From Candidatus Nitrosopelagicus brevis (GTDB lineage Archaea; Thermoproteota; Nitrososphaeria; Nitrososphaerales; Nitrosopumilaceae): a stretch of DNA of 64,000 bases. Each line of letters begins with the position of its first letter. Positions within the stretch are counted from its first letter, which is position 1. The stretch lies in NCBI RefSeq assembly GCF_000812185.1, contig NZ_CP007026.1, forward strand, positions 715,107 through 779,106, in the 5' to 3' direction. Positions 26,089 to 35,581 of this stretch are shown here, piece after piece. The notes under the pieces were generated by a model. That model was given only the letters and a program-made list of their open reading frames with translations. It did no database searches and was not told the DNA's origin. Made by a program: the position numbers and the translations under genes.

Positions 26089-28891
26089 ATTAAAAGTTAG
26101 AGGTGCACGTCACCATAATCTAAAAAATATTGATGTGAATATACCAAAAAATAAAATTGTTGTAATTAGCGGATTATCAGGTTCAGGAAAATCAACACTT
26201 GCATTTGATACAATTTATGCTGAAGGCCAAAGGCGTTATGTTGAATCACTTTCTGCATATGCAAGACAATTTTTAGAAATGATGGATAAACCAGATGTTG
26301 ATTCAATAGATGGGCTATCACCTGCAATTTCAATTCAACAGAAAACAACTAGTAAAAATCCACGTTCAACAGTAGGAACTACTACAGAAATTTATGACTA
26401 TATGAGACTGTTATTTGCAAGAATTGGAATTCCACATTGTACAAATTGTGGAAGAAAGATTTCAACACAATCAATCGAATCAATTACAGATTCAGTCATA
26501 AAGGAATTTTCTCAGAAAAAAGTTCTAGTTTTAGCACCACTAATTCAAAGAAAAAAAGGAACGTACGAAAAATTATTTGAGCAAATGAAAAAAGATGGAT
26601 ATTCAAGAGCAAGAGTTAATGGAGAAATCATTTTACTTGAAGATGAATTTCCAAAATTAGACAGACAGAAATGGCATAACATTGAGATTGTTGTCGACAG
26701 GATTATCGCATCAAAATCTGATAAAAGTAGAATTTTTGAAGGTATTCAAACTGCATTAAAGGCCGCAAAGGGTTCTGTTCTAGTAGCATCAGAAAAAAAT
26801 GAAAAGATTTTTTCACAGAATAATGCATGCCCACATTGTGGGATTACTGTAGGAGAATTAGAACCACGCACATTTTCTTTCAATTCTCCATTTGGAATGT
26901 GTAACCAATGTAACGGATTAGGTGTCAAGATGGAATTTGATCCAGATTTAGTAATTCCTGATAAGACAAAATCAATTTTAGATGGAGCAATTGTTCCATG
27001 GAGTGGGAGATTTTCATCATATAGAAAACAGGAATTGAGAGTGGTTGGAAAGAAATACAAATTCAATTTGATGACGCCAATGAATCAAATGAAGTCAAAG
27101 CAGATCAAAGTAATTTTGTATGGTACTGAAGATGTAATGAAATTTTCATACGAAGCAAAGACTAGTGATACAATTTGGGAATATACAGATGCGTTTGAAG
27201 GAGTGTTAAACAATCTGCAACGAAAATTCATGGAAACTGATTCAGAATCTAAAAGAGAATGGTTAAAACAATTCATGAGAGACACGCCATGTTTAACATG
27301 TCAAGGTAGAAAGCTAAAACCAGAAGCACTAGCAGTGAAAATTAATTCAAAAAACATAATGGAAGTTTGTGATTTATCAATTGATTCATCTTATGAATTT
27401 TTTAATAAATTAGAATTAACTGATACAGAACAATTCATTGCAAGAGATATTTTAAAAGAAATTAAAGAAAGATTGGAATTTTTAAGAAATGTTGGATTGA
27501 ACTATCTTTCTTTAAATCGTTCAAGCGCAACACTTTCAGGAGGAGAATCACAGAGAATTAGGCTAGCAACACAGATTGGTTCGAATTTGACAGGAGTTTT
27601 GTACGTACTAGATGAACCAACAATAGGTTTGCATCAAAGAGATAATGCAAGATTAATCAAGACATTATCAAAATTACGAGATTTAGGAAATACAGTCATA
27701 GTAGTAGAACATGATGAAGAGATTATTAGAAACTCAGATTGGATTTTAGATTTAGGGCCAGGTGCAGGCGTACATGGAGGAAGTGTAGTTTTTGAAGGTA
27801 CATTGAAGCAAATTCTCAATAATCATAAATCAGTAACAGGGGATTATCTAAAAGATCATAATCTAATCAAGATTGAAGATAAGATAAGAGAACAAAAAGG
27901 AAAAATTGTTGTAAAAGGTGCACAAGAAAATAATCTAAAAAACATTAACGTTGAATTCCCGTTAGGATTTCTAATTTCAGTTACGGGAGTTTCAGGCTCA
28001 GGAAAATCGACATTGATCAACGACATATTACTCAAAGCACTATCATCTTACTTTTACAAAACTACAGGATTACCTGGAAAACATAAGGATGTTGCAGGAG
28101 TAGAAAATATAGATAAAATAATTTCAATTGATCAATCACCAATAGGGAGAACGCCTAGATCAAATCCTGCAACATACATTGGTGCGTTCACACCAATTAG
28201 AGAATTATTTTCAAATACTGAACTATCAAAAGAAAGAGGGTATACACCAGGACAATTCTCATTTAATGTTGCAGTTGGAAGATGTTTTGCGTGTGAAGGA
28301 GATGGAGTGAAAAAAATTGAAATGCAGTTTTTATCAGATGTTTATGTGAAATGTGACGAATGTAATGGAAAAAGATACAATTCTGAAACATTAGGTGTCA
28401 TGTATAAGGGAAAAAATATTGCAGATATTTTACAAATGACAGTTGAAGAAGCACTAAAATTTTTTGAGAATATACCTGCAATAAAAAAGAAATTAGAAAC
28501 TGTGCTAGACGTAGGATTAGGATACATAAAACTTGGTCAGTCATCAACTACATTATCCGGAGGAGAGGCACAACGAGTAAAGCTCGCATCAGAATTATCA
28601 AAAAGAGGAACAGGGAAAACGCTTTACATCTTAGATGAGCCTACAACAGGATTACATTTTGCAGATGTTCAAAAATTACTTGATGTTTTAAACAGATTGG
28701 TAAATGTAGGAAATACAGTAATTGTTATTGAACATAACATGGATGTTATAAAAAATTCAGATTGGATAATAGATTTAGGACCAGAAGGAGGAGATGAAGG
28801 AGGAAATCTAGTCATCGCAGGCACGCCAAAAGAGGTATCAAGTTTTTCAAAAAGTTATACAGGAAAATATCTCAAAAAAGTGATAAACTGA
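26075..28891 (+). CDS. uvrA: Excinuclease ABC subunit A
   Basis: The 938-residue protein has two ABC ATPase modules: Walker [14 protein letters not shown] near the start and [12 protein letters not shown] after about residue 645. Signature motifs are [10 protein letters not shown] and [10 protein letters not shown]. The zinc fingers are visible as CPHCG/CNQCNG and [17 protein letters not shown]. It recognises helix-distorting damage and loads UvrB. It starts at ATG 26075, preceded by GGAG, and its TGA shares one base with the ATG of uvrC (TGATG). Confidence 0.97.
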   Translation: MNQNELKVRGARHHNLKNIDVNIPKNKIVVISGLSGSGKSTLAFDTIYAEGQRRYVESLSAYARQFLEMMDKPDVDSIDGLSPAISIQQKTTSKNPRSTVGTTTEIYDYMRLLFARIGIPHCTNCGRKISTQSIESITDSVIKEFSQKKVLVLAPLIQRKKGTYEKLFEQMKKDGYSRARVNGEIILLEDEFPKLDRQKWHNIEIVVDRIIASKSDKSRIFEGIQTALKAAKGSVLVASEKNEKIFSQNNACPHCGITVGELEPRTFSFNSPFGMCNQCNGLGVKMEFDPDLVIPDKTKSILDGAIVPWSGRFSSYRKQELRVVGKKYKFNLMTPMNQMKSKQIKVILYGTEDVMKFSYEAKTSDTIWEYTDAFEGVLNNLQRKFMETDSESKREWLKQFMRDTPCLTCQGRKLKPEALAVKINSKNIMEVCDLSIDSSYEFFNKLELTDTEQFIARDILKEIKERLEFLRNVGLNYLSLNRSSATLSGGESQRIRLATQIGSNLTGVLYVLDEPTIGLHQRDNARLIKTLSKLRDLGNTVIVVEHDEEIIRNSDWILDLGPGAGVHGGSVVFEGTLKQILNNHKSVTGDYLKDHNLIKIEDKIREQKGKIVVKGAQENNLKNINVEFPLGFLISVTGVSGSGKSTLINDILLKALSSYFYKTTGLPGKHKDVAGVENIDKIISIDQSPIGRTPRSNPATYIGAFTPIRELFSNTELSKERGYTPGQFSFNVAVGRCFACEGDGVKKIEMQFLSDVYVKCDECNGKRYNSETLGVMYKGKNIADILQMTVEEALKFFENIPAIKKKLETVLDVGLGYIKLGQSSTTLSGGEAQRVKLASELSKRGTGKTLYILDEPTTGLHFADVQKLLDVLNRLVNVGNTVIVIEHNMDVIKNSDWIIDLGPEGGDEGGNLVIAGTPKEVSSFSKSYTGKYLKKVIN

Positions 28892-30471
28892 TGACATTTG
28901 AAATATCTAAAATTTCCATACCAAAAGAGCCGGGAATTTATTTAATGAAAGATTCCAAAGGAGAAATAATCTATATTGGAAAAGCAAAAAATTTGAAAAA
29001 TAGAGTAAAATCATATTTCTTAAAAAATCAAAATTATAAAACTCAAAAGTTAGTTTCAAAGATTGAAGATATTGAATTCGTTCTAACAGACAATGAAAGT
29101 GAAGCATTTTTACTTGAATCAAATATGATTAAAAGATATAGACCAACATACAACATTGAATTAAAGGATCAACAAAGATACACATACCTTAGAGTTACAA
29201 ATGAGAAATTTCCCAGATTATTAGTTGCAAGAAGAACGCGGAATGGGGATTTTCTAGGTAAAGGAAAAATATTTGGACCATTTACAAAAGGAAGTTCAAA
29301 ATTATTAACAATAGGTTCGTTAAGAAAATCATTCAAAGTAAGAATTTGCAATACACTACCAAAAAAAGTATGCTTAGAATATCATATAGGAAATTGTGAT
29401 GGCCCATGTGAATTTAAATCAGCCCAAAAAGAATATGTGAAAAATATTTCGGATTTAGAATCAATTCTAAAAAGTAAACAACAGATGAAAGAATTTACTA
29501 AAAAATTACAAAAACAAATGGAAGATGCTTCAGATTCACAACAATTTGAAAGAGCCATAGAAATTAGAGATACACTACAAAGATTAGGTAGCATAGATTC
29601 AGGCAAAAAAATGGAAGATGCTAAAAAATCAGACGAAGAATATTTTGGAATAAGGTATGGAAAACAAGATGCCATAGTTATGACGTTTAGACAAACACAT
29701 GGAGTAATCAGAGATAGTGAAAAATTTTCTTTTGATCTAATTGGAGACAATAATTTCACAAATTTTCTATATCAATACTACACAACACATCAAATTCCTA
29801 AGACTATAGTTACAAGTGAAGAGATTGAAGAAAAGCAATCACTTGCAGACGCATTAACAGATAGAGCTGGATTTTCAGTCAAAATCATAGTTGGGGTAAA
29901 GGGAAAAAGAAAAGAAATGATAGAATTAATTCTTCGAAATCTAGATTTGATTCAAAACAATAATGCCGCCCCAGGATTAGTAGAATTAAGAGATATTCTC
30001 AAACTACCTTCAATTCCACGCATAATAGAGTGCTTTGACATATCAAATCATGGGGACGAATATGCAGTAGGCTCCATGGCAAGATTTGTGGATGGGAAAC
30101 CAGACAAATCAGGATATAGAAAGTTCAAGATAAAAACAATATCAGGTAGAGATGATTTTGCCATGATTAACGAAATAGTGGGTAGAAGATATTGGAGATT
30201 AAGAAAAGAAAAAAGTGAATTTCCAGATTTAATAGTAATTGATGGAGGAAAAGGTCAACTTTCTGCAGCGTTATCAGCTTTGAAGGAAGTAGGAATTGAA
30301 ACTCCATGTGTATCACTTGCAAAAGAAAATGAAGAAGTGTTTATTCCGAAACGAACAAAATCAATACGTATTGCAAAAAATAAGGATTCAATTAAAATTC
30401 TACAACATATCAGAGATGAGACACATCGATTTGGTGTAGCATACAATCGAAGTTTACGTAAATTTAATTAG
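28891..30471 (+). CDS. uvrC: Excinuclease ABC subunit C, without the usual C-terminal helix-hairpin-helix region
   Basis: The protein has 526 residues: an N-terminal GIY-YIG nuclease (PGIYLMKDSKGEIIYIGKA), a UVR motif (FERAIEIRDTLQRL) that pairs with UvrB, and the RNase H-like nuclease with IIECFDISNHGDEYAVGSM and LIVIDGGKGQL. It ends directly after HRFGVAYNRSLRKFN. Bacterial UvrC proteins of about 600 residues go on from this point with a double helix-hairpin-helix DNA-binding domain. That domain is absent here and is not present as a separate frame downstream, where the opposite-strand MBL gene overlaps the stop by 4 nt. Confidence 0.93.
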   Translation: MTFEISKISIPKEPGIYLMKDSKGEIIYIGKAKNLKNRVKSYFLKNQNYKTQKLVSKIEDIEFVLTDNESEAFLLESNMIKRYRPTYNIELKDQQRYTYLRVTNEKFPRLLVARRTRNGDFLGKGKIFGPFTKGSSKLLTIGSLRKSFKVRICNTLPKKVCLEYHIGNCDGPCEFKSAQKEYVKNISDLESILKSKQQMKEFTKKLQKQMEDASDSQQFERAIEIRDTLQRLGSIDSGKKMEDAKKSDEEYFGIRYGKQDAIVMTFRQTHGVIRDSEKFSFDLIGDNNFTNFLYQYYTTHQIPKTIVTSEEIEEKQSLADALTDRAGFSVKIIVGVKGKRKEMIELILRNLDLIQNNNAAPGLVELRDILKLPSIPRIIECFDISNHGDEYAVGSMARFVDGKPDKSGYRKFKIKTISGRDDFAMINEIVGRRYWRLRKEKSEFPDLIVIDGGKGQLSAALSALKEVGIETPCVSLAKENEEVFIPKRTKSIRIAKNKDSIKILQHIRDETHRFGVAYNRSLRKFN

Positions 30472-31445
30472 CAAAAATTATCTAAAGATATTTCACGTAA
30501 TGGTTGTGCAGAAAATCCGAGTTTGTTTAAATCCATAGCAAATTCATCAACAAATCCATGAATTGTGTATACTTTTTCTGCTTCAGATTTTTTTACAAGC
30601 TCGATTAATTCATTGTAGTCACAATGATCACTTAGAGGAATTGAATAATCAGTTCCTCTTGAAAAACCAAATTTTTTTGAATTTGCCCAACCACTAAATC
30701 CTATTGTAATTACATCATATTTTGTTTTCATATGTTTAATGAAATTATTTTTTGCACTCATCATAGGAGCTACCATAACCCATGGTTTTTTATCTAATAA
30801 TCCATTTGATTCAGCTTCAGTATGACCAATAGAATCTTTCAGAGGTACACCCATTGAACGATGTAAATCATTCATTTTTTTTACAGAATCATGATAATAG
30901 ATTGGATCCCAATCACCAAATAATTGTGACAGTGTTTGGGCTTTTCCTAGTTCATAACCAAGAAGAAGCACTGGTTTTCCTTTTGAATAAAGATTTGCAA
31001 TTATTTCATTTACTTGTTTTACAATTTCAGTGACAGGTGGTAGAACAAATTCAGGTAATCCAAATGTACATTCAGTGATTAATGTTTTACATTTTGGAAT
31101 TTGTGCACCTTTTAGGAAACCACGATCCCTAGTGGATATATCACCGGTGTAAAATATATCATCAAAGAGAAGACCCTTCGAACCAAAAATGTGACCACTG
31201 TCAACAAGCGTGAAATTTTCAATAGAATCAGTAGCGTTTTTGAGCGTAAAACCACGTAATTCTGCAATTTTATCAGTTTCATGAGAAGAAAGAATCGTGC
31301 CAGTTCCGCCATTTGGAAGATGGTCTATGTGTGCGTGCGAGACAAAATGTACACCATCGTTTTGAATTTTTTTTGGATCTAGGTATACAGTAGAACTAGA
31401 GTTTGTGCATTGTATGCCATTTTTAGTTAATCTAACGTTTCTCAC
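30468..31445 (-). CDS. Metallo-beta-lactamase-fold, beta-CASP-like nuclease or mRNA 3'-end processing-factor homologue
   Basis: The 325-residue protein has the MBL zinc motif SHAHIDHLP, then VDSGHIFGS, the acidic motif FYTGDIS, and a beta-CASP region with SDHCDYNELIELV. It resembles the short YSH1/exonuclease-like subfamily found beside DNA repair genes. Here it sits beside the uvr operon, although on the opposite strand, overlapping at the stops. RNA or DNA is the likely substrate; it cannot be settled from sequence. Confidence 0.78.
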   Translation of the reverse strand: MRNVRLTKNGIQCTNSSSTVYLDPKKIQNDGVHFVSHAHIDHLPNGGTGTILSSHETDKIAELRGFTLKNATDSIENFTLVDSGHIFGSKGLLFDDIFYTGDISTRDRGFLKGAQIPKCKTLITECTFGLPEFVLPPVTEIVKQVNEIIANLYSKGKPVLLLGYELGKAQTLSQLFGDWDPIYYHDSVKKMNDLHRSMGVPLKDSIGHTEAESNGLLDKKPWVMVAPMMSAKNNFIKHMKTKYDVITIGFSGWANSKKFGFSRGTDYSIPLSDHCDYNELIELVKKSEAEKVYTIHGFVDEFAMDLNKLGFSAQPLREISLDNFC

Positions 31446-31535
31446 TATATCTAATCAGATGATTTTGATTATAAATTGCAAGTTTGATCGAATGTTAACA
31501 TAGCGTTTAATTTATTCCATGAATAAAAGTAGGTA

Positions 31536-32156
31536 TTGAAAAATCTGGGAATTTTGATTTCAGGCAGAGGTAGTAACATGGAATCAATTCTCAAGGCAAT
31601 TAAAAAGAAAAAGATTCCAATCAATCCTGCAGTAGTTATTTCAAACAAACCCAATGCAAAGGGATTGGCAATTGCAAAAAAAATGGGAATTCAAACAGAG
31701 GTCATAGAGAGTTCAAAATACAAAGGAAAGAGGCTTCAATATGATAAAGAAATTATTTCGACATTAAAAAAATACAAAGTGACTCCTTCAAATGGACTGG
31801 TTTGTTTAGCAGGATTTATGAGAATTATAAGCCCGTATTTTATCAAAGAATATAAAAATAAAATTTTAAACATTCATCCTGCACTCTTACCTGCATTTCC
31901 TGGATTAGATGCACAAAAGCAGGCAATAGAATTTGGATCAAAGTTTTCAGGATGTACAGTTCATTTTGTAGATGAAGGAGTAGACACAGGTTCAATAATC
32001 ATACAAGAAATTGTCAAGATAAATAATAATGATACAGAAAAATCATTATCTAAAAAAATTCTTGTAAAAGAACATGAAATTTATCCAAAAGCCGTTGAAC
32101 TTTTTGCTAAAAAGAGAATCTCAATTAAGGGAAGAAAAGTAAAAATTTCAAATTAA
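31536..32156 (+). CDS. purN: Phosphoribosylglycinamide formyltransferase
   Basis: The 206-residue protein has PurN motifs: ILISGRGSNMESIL at the start, LAGFMRIISPYFI, and the catalytic Asn-His-Asp arrangement in NIHPALLPAFPGLDAQKQ and HFVDEGVDTGSII. It transfers the formyl group of 10-formyl-tetrahydrofolate in step 3 of purine synthesis. The start codon is TTG 31536, with an A/T-rich box (about 31505-31512) 27 nt upstream, so a leaderless TTG message. FolD and FthC (C1 donors) are encoded nearby, which fits. Confidence 0.92.
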   Translation: MKNLGILISGRGSNMESILKAIKKKKIPINPAVVISNKPNAKGLAIAKKMGIQTEVIESSKYKGKRLQYDKEIISTLKKYKVTPSNGLVCLAGFMRIISPYFIKEYKNKILNIHPALLPAFPGLDAQKQAIEFGSKFSGCTVHFVDEGVDTGSIIIQEIVKINNNDTEKSLSKKILVKEHEIYPKAVELFAKKRISIKGRKVKISN

Positions 32157-32473
32157 GAGTCGGGTCCACCAAAAAAGTATAAAATTTTTAATTTAGTTTT
32201 ATTTCCAAAAAAATAATGCTCAGTGTCTTTTGGAACAAAAAATGCTTTTCCTTTTTTTAGTTTGTACTTTTTGTTTTTTATTTTTAAAAATCCATCACCT
32301 TCCAAAATGTAATACATTTCATCAGATTCGTGTGGAAGCTGAGTATCTTCTTCACCAGGTTTTAAGACCAATACACCTGCAGCAAGTGTATCCTTATCAA
32401 GAAATGTATTGAAATATGAATTTCCACTATTTATTTTTCGAATATAATCATCGGTATTGTATTCAAACTTCAT
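32153..32473 (-). CDS. Cupin-domain protein
   Basis: The 106-residue single-cupin protein shows the two cupin motifs: LKPGEEDTQLPHESDEMYYILEGDG and GKAFFVPKDTEHYFFG, with His and Glu metal ligands. Start ATG 32473 is 1 nt after the stop of the upstream monooxygenase-like gene, and the 44 residues of open frame upstream overlap that gene and are not conserved in style. The substrate is unknown. It overlaps purN by 4 nt at their stops. Confidence 0.75.
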   Translation of the reverse strand: MKFEYNTDDYIRKINSGNSYFNTFLDKDTLAAGVLVLKPGEEDTQLPHESDEMYYILEGDGFLKIKNKKYKLKKGKAFFVPKDTEHYFFGNKTKLKILYFFGGPDS

Positions 32474-32474
32474 T

Positions 32475-32759
32475 TTATTCTGCAACCACTTGGAAGAAAT
32501 TGCGCTGTGGTGGTTGAGCCATAAATTGACCAATTTCAGATGCAAATTTACTATGTTCTGGACTAGAATGCATTTTTTGGAATGACTCCATATCTTTGAA
32601 TTCAACCATTATTCGATTTCCGCCATCACGTGATTCTAATAATCTTCTAGAAACAAAACCGTCAAATTTCGATAGTGTTTTATTTGAATCTGTTATCCAA
32701 GTCTTAAAATCATCTTTTTTCTCATCTTTGAGAACAATTTCTACAATTGCAACGAACAT
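32475..32759 (-). CDS. Antibiotic-biosynthesis-monooxygenase (ABM) domain protein
   Basis: The 94-residue ferredoxin-fold protein has the ABM layout: VAIVEIVLKDEKKDDFKTWI at the N-terminus, VSRRLLESRDGGNRIMVEFKD and FQKMHSSPEHSKFA. Members range from haem-degrading enzymes to anthrone oxygenases and many unassigned quinone- or stress-related proteins. It is cotranscribed with a cupin gene 1 nt downstream, a common pairing for small oxygenase-like proteins. Confidence 0.75.
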   Translation of the reverse strand: MFVAIVEIVLKDEKKDDFKTWITDSNKTLSKFDGFVSRRLLESRDGGNRIMVEFKDMESFQKMHSSPEHSKFASEIGQFMAQPPQRNFFQVVAE

Positions 32760-32810
32760 ATCATCGACTTTTGTTAACCAAATAATTTCTTTTCGGTGAT
32801 TTTCAAGGAT

Positions 32811-32818
32811 TTATTATT
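32811..32818 (+). promoter_or_regulatory. TATA-like box of folD
   Basis: The box TTTATTAT is centred about 26 nt upstream of the folD TTG start at 32840, supporting a leaderless message. Confidence 0.45.
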
Positions 32819-32839
32819 AGCCTTGAGAATTAACCATCA

Positions 32840-33703
32840 TTGACAGGAGTTAAAATTGATGGAATTGAAGTTGCAAAAAGCATCAAAGTAAAAGTAGCAG
32901 AGATTGTAAATGATTTGAAATCAAAAGGAATTTCTCCGTGTCTTGCAACAGTACTTGTTGGAGATAATCCAGCTTCTGCAACATATGTTAGAAATAAACA
33001 CAAAGCATGCGAAGAAGTTGGAATTTTAACAAAAGATCATACGCCCCCAACAGACATTACACAAGATGAATTAAACAAATTAATTGAAAAATTGAATGCA
33101 GATGAGACTGTTCATGGCATTTTGGTACAACTGCCACTTCCATCTCATCTAAATGAATTTAATACAACAACACAAATTTTACCTGAAAAAGATGTTGATG
33201 GTTTAACACCACCAAATGTTGGATTGTTATCAATTGGAAAGGCAATGTTAGTTGCATGTACACCATCAGGCATTATTGAAATGTGTAAATACTACAATAT
33301 TGAATTAGAAGGAAAAAACGTGGTGATCATTAATAGAAGTAATTTAGTTGGAAAACCACTTTACCATCTATTATTACAAAACAATGCAACAGTAACTACA
33401 TGTCATTCAAAAACTAAAGATTTGAAGAAAATTTGTTTAGATTCAGATATCATAATAACAGGAGTTGGAAATCGAGAAATTTTCAAACTTACACCAGACA
33501 TGATAAAGGAGGGAGCAGTAGTTATTGATGTTGCAACTACCAGACATGAAGGAAAGTTAGCCGGAGATGCTGATTATGCAGAAATTATTGAAAAAACATC
33601 ATATGCATCACCAGTACCAGGTGGAGTTGGACCAATGACTGTTGCCATGCTTTTGAAAAATACTGTAACTGCAGCTGCAATATCTAAGGGAATTGACATC
33701 TAG
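32840..33703 (+). CDS. folD: Bifunctional methylene-tetrahydrofolate dehydrogenase / cyclohydrolase
   Basis: The 287-residue enzyme interconverts 5,10-methylene- and 10-formyl-tetrahydrofolate. Motifs are VGDNPASATYVRNKHKACEE (with the catalytic Lys), HGILVQLPLPSHL, and PCTPSGI-like ACTPSGIIEM. The NADP loop is VVIINRSNLVGKP and the end is PVPGGVGPMTVAMLL. The start is TTG with a TATA-like box 26 nt upstream. It overlaps the cycloligase gene by 11 nt, a C1-folate operon. Confidence 0.95.
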   Translation: MTGVKIDGIEVAKSIKVKVAEIVNDLKSKGISPCLATVLVGDNPASATYVRNKHKACEEVGILTKDHTPPTDITQDELNKLIEKLNADETVHGILVQLPLPSHLNEFNTTTQILPEKDVDGLTPPNVGLLSIGKAMLVACTPSGIIEMCKYYNIELEGKNVVIINRSNLVGKPLYHLLLQNNATVTTCHSKTKDLKKICLDSDIIITGVGNREIFKLTPDMIKEGAVVIDVATTRHEGKLAGDADYAEIIEKTSYASPVPGGVGPMTVAMLLKNTVTAAAISKGIDI

Positions 33704-34253
33704 TCCTGAAAAAGCTGCTTTACGTAAGCATCTTTTAGAAAAAAGAGATTCCACATCATTTGATTTGATTGAAATTCACAGTCAAAAAATCATATCAAAG
33801 CTAATGAAAACAAAGGTGATTTCAGAAGCAAAATCTATTGGATGCTATTATTCGATAGGAAGCGAAGTTCAAACGGTTGAATTAATCACTCATCTATTAG
33901 AAGAAAAGAAGATTGTTTCATTGCCTAGAATATCAAATGGTATGATGTCATTTAGAAAAATTGAAGATTTAACAAAATTAGAAAAGGGAGAATTTGACAT
34001 ACCAGAACCAAAAGATAATGCACAAGTAGAAGAGAAACACGATGTGGTTTTGGTTCCATGTGTGGGATTAGATAATGAAGGAAATAGAATTGGTTATGGA
34101 GCAGGGTTTTACGATAAATATCTTGAAAAGAAAAATTTAATTAAAATTGGACTTTCATATTCAAAACAAATTGTTAAAACAATTCCAATTTCAGATGGAG
34201 ATGTCAAAATGGATTGGATAATTACAGAAAAAGATGTTATAAAAACATCATAA
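33693..34253 (+). CDS. 5-formyltetrahydrofolate cyclo-ligase
   Basis: The 186-residue protein has the ligase motifs KAALRKHLLEKRDS at the N-terminus, IGCYYSIGSEVQT, and the ATP-binding VLVPCVGLDNEGNRIGYGAGFYDKYL. It returns 5-formyl-tetrahydrofolate to the C1 pool as 5,10-methenyl-THF. Start TTG 33693 lies within folD, an 11-nt overlap. Its stop overlaps the convergent purD stop by 6 nt. Confidence 0.9.
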   Translation: MTSSPEKAALRKHLLEKRDSTSFDLIEIHSQKIISKLMKTKVISEAKSIGCYYSIGSEVQTVELITHLLEEKKIVSLPRISNGMMSFRKIEDLTKLEKGEFDIPEPKDNAQVEEKHDVVLVPCVGLDNEGNRIGYGAGFYDKYLEKKNLIKIGLSYSKQIVKTIPISDGDVKMDWIITEKDVIKTS

Positions 34254-35510
34254 ATTAGATAGACCCTTTTTCCCGATATCGGTTCTATGGTATTTGTTAG
34301 TCCAATGTATGTGGTTACATGCATCGTATGCATTGTTTATTGCATCTTGAAGACTAGAACCTAATGCGGTAACTCCAAGAACACGTCCACCATTAGATTT
34401 TATTTTGTCATCTTGTTTTTTTGTTCCAGCATGAAAAACAAATGCGTCAGAAGAAATATTTTCAAATCCAGTAATTTCATCTCCAGTAGGATATGATGAG
34501 GGATATCCTTTGGATGCAAGAACAACACATACAGAGTATTGATTTTTCCAAGAAATTTCAGGTAACTCGTTTAATTTTCCTTCATACGATGCATGAAGAT
34601 AATCATACAAATCAGAATCAAGACGCATTAGTATTGGTTGACATTCAGGGTCACCCATGCGTACATTGTACTCAAGAACATATGGAATGCCATCTTTAAT
34701 CATTATTCCAGCATACAAGAATCCCTTAAACTCAAATCCTTCATCACGCATTGCATGAATTGTTTTATCAATAATTTTTTCTTGAATTTCAGTTCCAAGC
34801 TTTTCATCAATTATAGGAGTAGGAGAATATGCACCCATGCCTCCAGTGTTCGGACCTTCATCATTATCAAAAACTCGCTTATGATCTTGACTCGTAGCCA
34901 TAGGAATTCCTATTTTTCCATCACATAACGCAATGTATGATGCTTCAACGCCATCAATTCTTTCTTCAATTATAATTTTAGATCCTGCATCACCAAATGA
35001 TTTTTTTATTAAAATTGTATCAATAGCGTCATTAGCTTCATCTTTATTTTTACAAACAATAACACCTTTTCCTGCTGCAAGACCGTCGGCCTTTATTACA
35101 ACAGGTTTTTCATATGATTTTACAAAATCTTTGGCTTTTTGTGCATCATCGAATATTTCAAAATCTGCAGTAGGGATTGAATTTCGTTTCATGAATTCTT
35201 TTGCCCAAATTTTACTTGATTCTAATTTTGCTGCATTTTTAGTGGGTCCAAAAATGGGAAGACCTTTTTCAACAAAAGCATCAACTATGCCTGTAGCAAG
35301 TGGATCTTCAGGACCAACTACAGTAAAACAATTTTTTTCTTGAGCAAATTTTGCTAATCCTTCAATATCAGTAACAGATAATTCAACATTTTGAAGTGTG
35401 CCACCATTTCCAGGAGCTGCATATACTTGATCAATTTTTTCAGAAGTTGATAATTTCCATGACAGTGCGTGTTCGCGTCCTCCAGCGCCCACAACTAAGA
35501 CATTAACCAA
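34248..35510 (-). CDS. purD: Phosphoribosylamine-glycine ligase
   Basis: The 420-residue ATP-grasp enzyme catalyses step 2 of purine synthesis. It starts VLVVGAGGREHALSWKL and shows IFGPTKNAAKLESSK, KADGLAAGKGVIV and GGMGAYSPTP. Its product is the substrate of PurN, encoded 2 kb away. It is divergent from ileS. A TATA-like box (35532-35539, minus) lies about 26 nt upstream of the ATG. Confidence 0.96.
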   Translation of the reverse strand: MVNVLVVGAGGREHALSWKLSTSEKIDQVYAAPGNGGTLQNVELSVTDIEGLAKFAQEKNCFTVVGPEDPLATGIVDAFVEKGLPIFGPTKNAAKLESSKIWAKEFMKRNSIPTADFEIFDDAQKAKDFVKSYEKPVVIKADGLAAGKGVIVCKNKDEANDAIDTILIKKSFGDAGSKIIIEERIDGVEASYIALCDGKIGIPMATSQDHKRVFDNDEGPNTGGMGAYSPTPIIDEKLGTEIQEKIIDKTIHAMRDEGFEFKGFLYAGIMIKDGIPYVLEYNVRMGDPECQPILMRLDSDLYDYLHASYEGKLNELPEISWKNQYSVCVVLASKGYPSSYPTGDEITGFENISSDAFVFHAGTKKQDDKIKSNGGRVLGVTALGSSLQDAINNAYDACNHIHWTNKYHRTDIGKKGLSNL

Positions 35511-35531
35511 TAATTATTGAACAAGATTCCA

Positions 35532-35560
35532 GTATATATTCCTCAAAGAGATTTTATATG
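35532..35560. promoter_or_regulatory. Divergent TATA-like boxes of purD and ileS
   Basis: The minus-strand box at 35532-35539 sits about 26 nt from the purD ATG. The plus-strand box TTTATATG at 35553-35560 sits about 26 nt from the ileS ATG. The two promoters are back to back in a 71-nt interval, and both predict leaderless messages. Confidence 0.5.
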
Positions 35561-35581
35561 AAATACCTTTTCAAACGATAG

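Noticed and set aside
32474..32605. N-terminal extension of the cupin protein
   Set aside because: It overlaps the monooxygenase-like gene out of frame; the ATG at 32473 lies 1 nt after that gene's stop.
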